5,732 nucleotides of DNA from Nitrospinaceae bacterium (GCA_029261675.1 JAJDBA010000302.1:1-5732), one strand, 5' to 3'; positions 1 to 5,732 are shown, counted from the first letter of the stretch. The notes: generated from the letters alone by a model not told the origin. Program-made: numbers and translations.

Positions 1-64
1 ATTCTGGGAAAAAAGAGGATATTCCAATACAGGCGAGCCCTGGTTGAACGACCGCTATACCTGA
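1..64 (+). CDS. Probable 3' end of a convergent gene, product unknown
   Basis: In the frame beginning at base 2, the left edge reads through open codons to a TGA at 62-64. The visible peptide ends in GYSNTGEPWLNDRYT. This composition (Trp, Tyr, Gly-Glu-Pro-Trp, charged residues) looks much more like real protein than the other frames here. It would belong to a gene entering from outside the window and converging on the LRR gene, with only six bases between the two stop codons. The family cannot be identified from about 20 residues. The alternative is that this stretch is simply a non-coding 3' flank, since one of the other plus-strand frames is also open. Confidence 0.4.
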   Translation, partial: FWEKRGYSNTGEPWLNDRYT

Positions 65-70
65 TAAAAA

Positions 71-805
71 TTAAGTTACCTTGAGGGTTTTCAGGTTCTG
101 GAATGCTTCTGAGTCCATTATCACCTTAACTCCAGCATCTCCAATTTGCGTATCAAACATCAGTAAGGTTTCAATATTAACGAGAGTCTTCGTTTTTGCC
201 AAGTATTGCGCCGAATCAAGATTTAAATAATTTCTAGCAAGATTGAGATGTTTCACTCTTTGCAGAACCTTGGATTTTGCAAGAATTTTAATCCCTTTTG
301 CCGAAAGGTCTGTTCGGTAAAGGTTGAGCTTTCTTAAATTGGCAAATGCCTGTGCTGTGGCTAAAGCGATTACCGGGTTATCGCCAATTGGGTTTTCCTG
401 AAAAATTAAAATCTGCAGTTTGCGAAGCTTTTCGCATTGAACCACTGCCATTGCCCCACCTTCACCAATATTGTTGTACCTTAAATCGAGTAACGACAAA
501 TTTTCTAAGAAATTAGCATCAGGCAAGGCTTTAATACCTTTATCAGAGATATTATTATCCCCAAGGTACAACCGCTTTAAATTTTTAAACTGTTGGCTGT
601 GAAATAAATGGTGTGCGCCCCTCCAGGTCAATTTGTTTTTGCTGAGATCGAGGTTTTCAACATCAAAATTCCGGTTGGTACTCACTAGTGCCTCTACCCC
701 TTCATCGCCAATAAACTTTCCGTTTAGCTCCAGAGCCTCACCATCTTCAGAAAGACACTCATCGATCACACGATTGATATATTCAAGTTTTGTTGCAGTA
801 ACCAA
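71..805 (-). CDS. Leucine-rich repeat protein (ribonuclease-inhibitor type), cytoplasmic
   Basis: This 244-residue protein has no signal peptide or membrane segment, so it probably acts in the cytoplasm. After a short N-terminal helix (residues 1-23) it is built of eight consecutive leucine-rich repeats. The first is 26 residues (24-49) and the next seven are exactly 27 each (50-76, 77-103, 104-130, 131-157, 158-184, 185-211, 212-238). Each follows the pattern LxxLxLxxNxIxxxGxxxLxxxxxFxNL, the ribonuclease-inhibitor type of LRR, which forms a horseshoe used for protein binding. A ninth repeat starts (KTLKVT) and is cut off by TAA with no capping segment. The start is a TTG: there is no ATG near the front, and a good AGGAG lies nine bases upstream. 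The gene begins one base after the FGE-like gene stops, so it is almost certainly co-transcribed with it. The binding partner is unknown and no catalytic domain is present. Confidence 0.9.
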   Translation of the reverse strand: MVTATKLEYINRVIDECLSEDGEALELNGKFIGDEGVEALVSTNRNFDVENLDLSKNKLTWRGAHHLFHSQQFKNLKRLYLGDNNISDKGIKALPDANFLENLSLLDLRYNNIGEGGAMAVVQCEKLRKLQILIFQENPIGDNPVIALATAQAFANLRKLNLYRTDLSAKGIKILAKSKVLQRVKHLNLARNYLNLDSAQYLAKTKTLVNIETLLMFDTQIGDAGVKVIMDSEAFQNLKTLKVT

Positions 806-806
806 C

Positions 807-1601
807 TTATCTATCTCCTGCTTTTAAATTAATGGAGCAACGAAACCCAATATCGTTAAAGCCACGAGAAAGTGGATAGCTCCAGTCCCGATAACCCGAT
901 GCCATAGCCTTAACAGAATCGGACCAAGACCCACCTCTTCGAACCTTCATAACTCCATTCATAGGGCCTCTTGGATTATGCAGGATATCGGCATAATAAA
1001 ATCGTATAGAAAACCAGTCTGCTACCCATTCCCAAACATTACCGGCGGTATCATACAAACCATTTTGATTTGGCGGAAAACTACCCACAGGAAGAGCTTT
1101 ATCCTGCAGTTTTAATCCGCCTCTGGCAGGTGGATTCATAAGATCAAAACCATCGCCCCAATGAAAATCACAGCCATTGCCATTTCCGGCGGCTCTTTCC
1201 CATTGTGCTTCACTGGGGAGAGATTTACCAATAATGTGGCAATAGTCTGCGGCTTCGTACCAGCTTATTTTTGAGACTGCACAGTCATCACAGTCCGAAA
1301 AAATGCTCCTGCGTAAATTGTGCTCAGGGAAAATTTCTTCAAATTTTTTATTGGTAACTTCATACTTGTCGATCCAGTAGGAATCTAAATGAACTTTCTG
1401 TTCTGGGGCACCATGTTGAGGTCCAAAACGATTGCACCCTCTTTTAAAAGTACCCGCTTTAATCATCATCATATCATCGAGCACATTTGAATTTTCCGCA
1501 AAAACAGAAAATTTATCCCCTATTAAAATGAACACGAAGGCTAGAACCGCAATTCGCATGACCTTAAACATAGAAGAAAAATGAAGACGGGAACCCGTCA
1601 T
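807..1601 (-). CDS. Exported FGE-sulfatase-fold (SUMF1-like) protein, FGE cysteines absent
   Basis: The 264-residue product shows the FGE-sulfatase fold throughout its mature part. Landmarks are MIKAGTFKRGC (46-56), LDSYWIDKYEVTNKKF (72-87), SWYEAADYC (113-121), LPSEAQWERAA (128-138), GLYDTAGNVWEWVADWF (181-197), VRRGGSW (220-226) and GFRC (252-255). In true formylglycine-generating enzymes two cysteines follow the RGGSW motif. Here the matching positions are about D228 and M233, so sulfatase activation is unlikely, and the EgtB iron-binding domain is also absent. A hydrophobic stretch ending VFA/E at 33-36 is a signal peptide, placing the protein in the periplasm or outside. The six mature cysteines (56, 104, 107, 121, 144, 255), including a CDDC pair, could form disulfides. 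The ATG at 1601 overlaps the metF stop (ATGA), but Met11 or Met15 would give a more typical signal peptide. The exact role is unknown. Confidence 0.9.
   Translation of the reverse strand: MTGSRLHFSSMFKVMRIAVLAFVFILIGDKFSVFAENSNVLDDMMMIKAGTFKRGCNRFGPQHGAPEQKVHLDSYWIDKYEVTNKKFEEIFPEHNLRRSIFSDCDDCAVSKISWYEAADYCHIIGKSLPSEAQWERAAGNGNGCDFHWGDGFDLMNPPARGGLKLQDKALPVGSFPPNQNGLYDTAGNVWEWVADWFSIRFYYADILHNPRGPMNGVMKVRRGGSWSDSVKAMASGYRDWSYPLSRGFNDIGFRCSINLKAGDR
815..819 (-). promoter_or_regulatory. Ribosome binding site of the LRR gene
   Basis: AGGAG on the minus strand, nine bases before the TTG at 805 and inside the last codons of the FGE-like gene. It decides the unusual TTG start and indicates translation straight after termination of the upstream gene. 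Confidence 0.7.
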
Positions 1602-2461
1602 CCTTGCAATTTTTCTAGAATAGCCAGAGTTGCCTTGGATCTATTCAAGGTATAAAAGTGGATACCAGGAGCACCTGATCTAAGTAATTCCTTGCACTGA
1701 TCAATAGCGTGATTTACTCCTATATCTCTTACCTTCTCCGGGTTCTCCTGAACTCCGTCAAATTTGGCAAGAAGAGAGTCGGATAAACTGGCACCACACA
1801 TCTTAGTAAAACGCTGACTTTGTTTGAGGTTCAATACTGGCATGATTCCGGGAATAATAGGAATTTTTATTCCTTCCTGTATTGCCTTTTCTAAGAAATC
1901 AAAATAATGTCTATTATCAAAAAACAACTGAGTAATAAGGAAGTCTACACCAGCATCAACTTTGTGCTTAAGATTATCCATATCAACCTTTAAATCCGGG
2001 CATTCAACATGGCCTTCTGGATAACAGGCGGCACCAATGCAAAAAGAGGATTTTGACTTTATAAAAGATACCAACTCATTGGCATAGCCGAATCCCCCTT
2101 CGGTTTTTACGAATTTTTCCTCTCCCTTTGGCGGATCACCACGTAGCGCAAGAACGTTTTCTATTCCTAAGTTTTGCAAGCTCTCAAGAACAGAAACAAT
2201 TTCGCCCTTTTGATGTCCCACACAGGTCAGGTGAGCCATACTCTCTATCGCGATATCATTTTTTATTTTCCCAACCAGGTCTACGGTCTTCGAGCGGGTA
2301 CTGCCACCAGCACCGTAGGTGACCGAAACAAATGCCGGATTGGCAGGTTTCAATCTTCCGATAGTCTCGAATAAACTTTGAAAACCAGCTTCATCTTTTG
2401 GTGGAAAAAATTCAAAAGAAAAAACGGGTGAGGAGGATTTTAATTTTTCACTTATTTTCAT
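1598..2461 (-). CDS. metF: 5,10-methylenetetrahydrofolate reductase
   Basis: MetF is a cytoplasmic FAD enzyme that reduces 5,10-methylene-THF to 5-methyl-THF, the methyl donor for methionine synthesis. The 287-residue length is normal for bacterial MetF, which is a single TIM-barrel domain. Family motifs run in order: FSFEFFPP (14-21, with the catalytic Glu at 17), FVSVTYGAGGS (44-54), HLTC (77-80), LALRGDPP (104-111, Asp109 matching E. coli Asp120), AACYPEGH (144-151), NLKHKVDAG (163-171, FAD-contacting region), FLITQLFFD (174-182, Gln178 in the folate site), IIPGIMPV (202-209), and the closing HFYTLN (268-273). No key residue is missing. The start is the only reasonable one, although its GAAGGA Shine-Dalgarno-like stretch directly touches the ATG, which is closer than usual. 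It lies 74 bp after the Mrr-like gene and overlaps the next gene by four bases. No SAM riboswitch fits in the short leader. Confidence 0.97.
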   Translation of the reverse strand: MKISEKLKSSSPVFSFEFFPPKDEAGFQSLFETIGRLKPANPAFVSVTYGAGGSTRSKTVDLVGKIKNDIAIESMAHLTCVGHQKGEIVSVLESLQNLGIENVLALRGDPPKGEEKFVKTEGGFGYANELVSFIKSKSSFCIGAACYPEGHVECPDLKVDMDNLKHKVDAGVDFLITQLFFDNRHYFDFLEKAIQEGIKIPIIPGIMPVLNLKQSQRFTKMCGASLSDSLLAKFDGVQENPEKVRDIGVNHAIDQCKELLRSGAPGIHFYTLNRSKATLAILEKLQG

Positions 2462-2535
2462 TCCTTCGATAGTAACACAAGGATAAAGAGAAATAAAAGA
2501 AAGAGTTACAAGTAGTTCAGTTTGAAAGAAAGAAT

Positions 2536-3039
2536 TCAGGAAGGGGGATTTTCATAAATCCCAAATCTTTTTAGATAGGATACAAAAGAAACAACATCGA
2601 CTAACTCTACTGGCTCTTCATCTATTGATCGGATGGCTTCATCTGAAAAATAACCAGTAGTAATAAATATACCTCGAGAAGCACCCTCACCTTTATCTGT
2701 GTCTAGAAAGCCTTTAACCTTTATGGCATTTACCGTTTGGCTAGGGGGATCGATGATACAAAGGGCGAGATAAGTTCCCCCAACAACAGGTGTCTCATCA
2801 TTCATGGCAATTTCAAGCTCATGATCATTTGCCCAAACAGAATGAACGTACTCCAGATTAAACTTTTCAAGAAACTCGACACACTTCTCTTTAAAAGCCG
2901 TCTGATCTACAAGGTATTTAGGGATATCGGAGTCGAAATGAATCTTCTCTTGAGGCGTGGGGGGAGAAACTTTTTTTAATGAGACAATAAGCAATATACC
3001 AATAATGAAAGCAGCGAAAGTAATTACGAATATTGCCAC
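2536..3039 (-). CDS. Membrane-anchored protein with degenerate Mrr-like (restriction endonuclease fold) domain
   Basis: The 167-residue product starts with a hydrophobic helix (about 2-21) followed by KK, fitting an N-terminal anchor with the rest facing the cytoplasm. A Pro-rich linker leads to a domain at about 44-160. Its end, SRGIFITTGYFSDEA (121-135) then ELVDVVSFVSYLKRFGI, strongly recalls Mrr-like nuclease domains, where a 'GIFVTTxxFTxxA' strand-helix and a 'LIDG' strand close the fold. In active members an Asp and a QxK motif are catalytic. Here the likely counterparts read ELEIAM (74-79) and YLALCII (90-96), so the Gln and Lys appear replaced by Leu and Ile. I infer a non-catalytic domain. 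Its function is unknown and the family call rests mainly on the C-terminal motif. The start is GTG, immediately after and in frame with the TAA of the 60-residue gene. There is no strong Shine-Dalgarno, which points to translational coupling. Confidence 0.7.
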   Translation of the reverse strand: MAIFVITFAAFIIGILLIVSLKKVSPPTPQEKIHFDSDIPKYLVDQTAFKEKCVEFLEKFNLEYVHSVWANDHELEIAMNDETPVVGGTYLALCIIDPPSQTVNAIKVKGFLDTDKGEGASRGIFITTGYFSDEAIRSIDEEPVELVDVVSFVSYLKRFGIYENPPS

Positions 3040-3222
3040 TTACTTTATCATTTCATCCCAAATTTTTTCTTTTTTACCCTGCTTTATCCACTTATCGTTT
3101 GCGACCATTTGCTTGACCGCGATCCAGAATACCCACGCCACAAAAATAAGCATGGTTCCAATGGGAATATTATCTGGCTTTGTCGCGATTAACAGAAAAT
3201 TTTCAAGACCTGAGTTTTCCAT
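3040..3222 (-). CDS. Small single-pass membrane protein with PDNIP motif, possible respiratory-complex accessory subunit
   Basis: This 60-residue protein has a short N-terminal segment, the motif KPDNIPI (15-21), one transmembrane helix (about 19-36, rich in Trp and Phe), then a basic amphipathic tail (VKQMVANDKWIKQGKKEK). The charge pattern suggests the tail is cytoplasmic and the N-terminus periplasmic. Short proteins with a PDNIP motif ahead of one helix occur, to my recollection, near multiheme cytochrome c and cytochrome b genes in several respiratory lineages. Together with its position 64 bp behind the cytochrome gene, this suggests a small subunit of that complex, but the role is inference. 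The ATG at 3222 is well supported by AAGGA six bases upstream. Its TAA is followed directly by the GTG of the next gene. Confidence 0.75.
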   Translation of the reverse strand: MENSGLENFLLIATKPDNIPIGTMLIFVAWVFWIAVKQMVANDKWIKQGKKEKIWDEMIK

Positions 3223-3228
3223 GGTTCG

Positions 3229-3233
3229 TCCTT
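3229..3233 (-). promoter_or_regulatory. Ribosome binding site of the 60-residue membrane protein
   Basis: AAGGA on the minus strand with a six-base spacer to the ATG at 3222. It supports this short ORF as a real gene and fixes its start. Confidence 0.7.
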
Positions 3234-3254
3234 ATCGCAAAAGTAATTCTACTG

Positions 3255-3284
3255 ATTATATATAATGATTGAAGACTGAAGCAA
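3255..3284 (-). promoter_or_regulatory. Possible sigma-70-type promoter upstream of the small membrane protein
   Basis: On the minus strand a TTGCTT (3284-3279) is followed after 18 bases by a perfect TATAAT (3260-3255), leaving a leader of about 25 bases before the ATG at 3222. The -10 box is part of a 12-base AT palindrome, ATTATATATAAT (3255-3266). The -35 match is weak, the region is AT-rich and co-transcription from the cytochrome gene is equally plausible, so this is tentative. Confidence 0.35.
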
Positions 3285-3286
3285 TA

Positions 3287-5732
3287 TTATTCGTCTTCTT
3301 CCTCATCTTCGTCTTCCGAGTCGCCTTCTTCTCCGTCCTCTTCTTCATCCCCTCCTCCATCACCTTCACCCAAAGAAACGTCAAAATCCAATTCAGCGGT
3401 GTTATAGGCAACAATGAGATCTTTAAGCGTTCCTACCTGTGTATCAACATCGCCTACTGATTTGATTTCAGAATACTTCGTAGGCACTTTATAGTCCGCA
3501 CCCTCCTTTACCCAGTGTGAAGGCATTGGAGTCCAAGGGATCATGGCTCGAGTATCTTTTAACCATTTTGGTATCCAATCTTGACGCAATCGTTTACTGG
3601 CCAGAGAAAACTCTATACCTTTTTGCCCATCATCATGGCATCGTCCACAATCCATATAGGTCAACATCTCTGCACCCTTTTGGGCAATGGCGTTGTCTTT
3701 TTCCTGGTTAATTCCCGCTTCATATTCAGTTCCCGGAGACAATGCCTCGAAGTAAGAGGTCAAATCTTGAACTTCTTTGTCGCTAAAAGCGAATGTTGGC
3801 ATCTTAACTTTGATCCAAGTCCTCACTGGAGTTGGATTGCGCAAGAAAGAGTACAACCATGAACTTTTCAAGCGTTCTCCAACATGATAATCCCCCATTT
3901 CCAGAGGTGGCGGGTATTGGGCTTTAGCTTTGAGATATTTTTGGATGTCTCCACCTTCGCCTTCTACATTATGGCAACCGCGACAATTGTACTTGGTTAT
4001 AATTCGTCGTCCGGTCTCGATAATTTGTTCTTTTTCCGAGAGCACTTTTCTAAATTGAGATGGAATTTTACTGCCATTAAACCCCTTCAGCAGAACTACC
4101 AGCGCTTCGATCTCATCAGGTTCAAGATGAAAATTAGGCATTTTATCCATTACCCGCTCGGTTTTAAAACTATCTGGTTTTTTTAGTTTTGTTCGAGCCC
4201 AAGCTTCCCAAGTATGTGGAATATGAGAATCACCAAATTCCAGTTCAGCAATCATTTTCCGACCAAATGCTGACAGCTCTGGAGCGATTCGCCCTTCATT
4301 TTCCATACCTTTTATATCGTGACATGCAAAGCAACCACGTCTACGGACGACTGTTTCTCCATGTTTAATCAAAGCAGGATCTTTAAGTTTTGCTTCTAGG
4401 CCGGGTATCACTTCTTTCTTACCAAATTGAATTAGGTAAGTAGCAATGTCAGTGGCATCGTCTTCACTAATACGAAGATCTGGCATTTTACTTTTTGGAT
4501 TATAAGTGTGCGGTCCACCTATCCAGGTTACCAGCCAATCTGCATTAACTTTTTGGGCAATATTACTTAGATCAGGCGCATGGTTTTCACCTTTTCCATT
4601 TAATGTATGGCAAGCCTGGCACCCAACAGTTTCAAATAATTTTTTACCTTTTTCCTCATCCCCTGCTTCGAAAGTTCTATTTAACTTATATTCTTTATCA
4701 GAAGAAGCTAAGAGATAGGCCGTAACCCCTTGAAGGTCGTGTTCATTAAAACCGAACTCTGGCATTTTCGTATTAGGCAGATAATCTTTCGGTCTTTTTA
4801 TCCAACGATAAAGCCAACTTGTATCCACTTTGGAAGCAATCCGTAAAAGCCCAGGACCCACCTTACCCTGCTTGGAATAACCATCCGCCAGATGACAACC
4901 ATGACAGCCCAGCTTTATAAACAATCGTTTTCCCTTGGAGAGTAATGGAGCCCCCTCCAAGTTCACCACTTCAGCATGACAGTTACGGCAAGTCGCCTCT
5001 TGAAAAGAGCCATGCAAAATTGGTTCATTGACTTCCAAGGTTTGATCCGTTTCATGGTGTGAACCATGAGCATCCTCAGCAGGTGCGGTGGCTGTCCCTT
5101 GACCTAAATGACACCAAGTACAACCCGTACGTTCAGGAGGATGTTTTTTAATTAATATATCTAGATTCGGGTGTGTTTTTAAAGGCTGATCAAAGTCTTT
5201 GTAATGCTCATCCTGATAGGAAATATGGCAGGTCATACAACGGTCTACCCGATATATGATTTCCTTAAAACTATTTACACCGAAGCCTGGAATTACCGTC
5301 TGTAGAATTTCAGCCGGTCTCCAAAAGAAAGGGAACGGCTTGTAATAATCCATCGTCAGTTCTAATTGACTTTTTTTACGGGTTAAATCAGCAAGTTCTT
5401 TTTCTAATTGGATTTGATCCGCTTTTACCTTGAGAAGCCGGTTTTCTGCTTCTTCTAAAATCTTTTTACTCTCAGCAATACCAGGGTCATAACTTTTGAC
5501 CTTTTCTTCCATAGAGTGCAATGTTGCTTTTTGCACATCGTAGTTCTCACCTTCATGCATTGCCTTTTTATAATAATAATACGCCTCATCAACCCGACTA
5601 CCAGCAAACTTCTTAAGCTCCTTTTTCTCATCCAAGGAAATTTGTTTTAGACGAACCTCTTCAACCAGATCGAGATAGGAATCATTAGAACCTAGCTCGC
5701 TTTCTTTCTTAACCAAGTTGCTACTGATCGTT
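3287..5732 (-). CDS. Octaheme c-type cytochrome with coiled coil and acidic tail (5' end outside window)
   Basis: This is an electron-transfer protein, probably the periplasmic cytochrome subunit of a cytochrome bc-type or related quinol-oxidising complex (inference). Residues are numbered from the TTG at 5716. That codon is only the first start-like codon in view: the frame stays open to the window edge, so the real start and the expected signal or membrane helix are upstream. Residues about 16-125 are a charged coiled coil. Eight CxxCH heme sites follow at 160, 199, 243, 271, 366, 462, 578 and 690. The first three form a cluster with spare histidines (171, 182, 192, 217, 220, 221, 235) and a THPNL...GCTWCHLGQG signature. 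The last five each head a monoheme module of about 90-115 residues with a Met-Pro axial ligand (Met318, 411, 526, 639, 731). The C-terminus (784-809) has 19 Asp/Glu in 26 residues. The next gene follows after 64 bp. Confidence 0.95.
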   Translation of the reverse strand, partial: TISSNLVKKESELGSNDSYLDLVEEVRLKQISLDEKKELKKFAGSRVDEAYYYYKKAMHEGENYDVQKATLHSMEEKVKSYDPGIAESKKILEEAENRLLKVKADQIQLEKELADLTRKKSQLELTMDYYKPFPFFWRPAEILQTVIPGFGVNSFKEIIYRVDRCMTCHISYQDEHYKDFDQPLKTHPNLDILIKKHPPERTGCTWCHLGQGTATAPAEDAHGSHHETDQTLEVNEPILHGSFQEATCRNCHAEVVNLEGAPLLSKGKRLFIKLGCHGCHLADGYSKQGKVGPGLLRIASKVDTSWLYRWIKRPKDYLPNTKMPEFGFNEHDLQGVTAYLLASSDKEYKLNRTFEAGDEEKGKKLFETVGCQACHTLNGKGENHAPDLSNIAQKVNADWLVTWIGGPHTYNPKSKMPDLRISEDDATDIATYLIQFGKKEVIPGLEAKLKDPALIKHGETVVRRRGCFACHDIKGMENEGRIAPELSAFGRKMIAELEFGDSHIPHTWEAWARTKLKKPDSFKTERVMDKMPNFHLEPDEIEALVVLLKGFNGSKIPSQFRKVLSEKEQIIETGRRIITKYNCRGCHNVEGEGGDIQKYLKAKAQYPPPLEMGDYHVGERLKSSWLYSFLRNPTPVRTWIKVKMPTFAFSDKEVQDLTSYFEALSPGTEYEAGINQEKDNAIAQKGAEMLTYMDCGRCHDDGQKGIEFSLASKRLRQDWIPKWLKDTRAMIPWTPMPSHWVKEGADYKVPTKYSEIKSVGDVDTQVGTLKDLIVAYNTAELDFDVSLGEGDGGGDEEEDGEEGDSEDEDEEEDE

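Noticed and set aside
9..46. Stem-loop (CAA..CAGG / CCTG.TTG, 25-46) followed on the minus strand by six Ts as a terminator of the LRR gene
   Set aside because: The stem is only seven pairs with an internal loop, the T run begins ten bases after it, and the region is probably coding on the plus strand.
860..960. C-terminal region of the FGE-fold protein as a variable region of a diversity-generating retroelement
   Set aside because: FGE/C-type-lectin folds are common retroelement targets, but no reverse transcriptase, accessory gene or second near-identical copy of this stretch was seen in the window, and the motif region is not enriched in the adenine-targeted AAC codons expected.
2462..2535. 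SAM riboswitch or strong promoter in front of metF
   Set aside because: The 74-base gap is AT-rich and too short for a full SAM riboswitch with expression platform. Only poor -35/-10 matches and a four-pair CCTT/AAGG stem were found.
2536..3039. An active restriction or anti-phage defence nuclease
   Set aside because: The expected catalytic residues seem absent, there is no methyltransferase or other defence gene nearby, and the neighbours are respiratory and metabolic.
3255..3266. ATTATATATAAT palindrome as a regulator operator
   Set aside because: It is a simple AT-only palindrome in an AT-rich gap and includes the candidate -10 box, so no specific binding protein can be inferred.
3884..4186. 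100-residue plus-strand ORF and other plus-strand ORFs inside the cytochrome, metF and Mrr-like genes
   Set aside because: They lie antisense to clearly coding genes, lack recognisable domains and have no convincing ribosome binding sites, so they are shadows.

Overview
The window is a compact Gram-negative-style bacterial segment of about 5.7 kb, fairly AT-rich, with six genes all on the minus strand. The tail of one convergent plus-strand gene is probably present at the left edge. The periplasmic octaheme cytochrome c, the signal peptide on the FGE-like protein and the two small membrane-anchored proteins indicate a respiratory didermic bacterium. The style resembles Nitrospinota or other deep-branching respiratory lineages, but this is a tentative impression from protein character, not a proven assignment.

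In transcription order (right to left) the layout is as follows. (1) 5732-3287: a large multiheme cytochrome c with a long coiled coil, eight CxxCH motifs and a strongly acidic tail. Its 5' end lies outside the window. (2) 3222-3040: a 60-residue single-pass membrane protein with a PDNIP motif, proposed here as a small accessory subunit of the same respiratory complex. (3) 3039-2536: a membrane-anchored protein with a degenerate Mrr-like (restriction-endonuclease-fold) domain. It starts on a GTG directly behind the previous gene's stop, in the same frame. (4) 2461-1598: metF, methylenetetrahydrofolate reductase. (5) 1601-807: an exported FGE-sulfatase-fold protein lacking the FGE catalytic cysteines, overlapping metF by ATGA. 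(6) 805-71: a cytoplasmic protein built almost entirely of eight 27-residue leucine-rich repeats, starting on TTG one base after the previous stop.

The genes form two tight groups. Genes 2 and 3 abut and follow the cytochrome after 64 bp, in which a possible promoter sits. Genes 4 to 6 are overlapping or nearly so and follow gene 3 after 74 bp. The first group looks like part of a membrane-attached electron-transfer complex, probably of the cytochrome bc type with its other subunits beyond the right edge. The metF, FGE-like and LRR genes are probably co-transcribed, but no shared pathway is evident.

No RNA gene, CRISPR array, insertion sequence or reverse transcriptase was seen. No gap between genes exceeds 74 bp. 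The most noteworthy items are the 3 + 5 heme layout of the cytochrome with its acidic tail, the apparently non-catalytic membrane-anchored Mrr-like protein, and the in-frame stop/start junction joining it to the small PDNIP protein.
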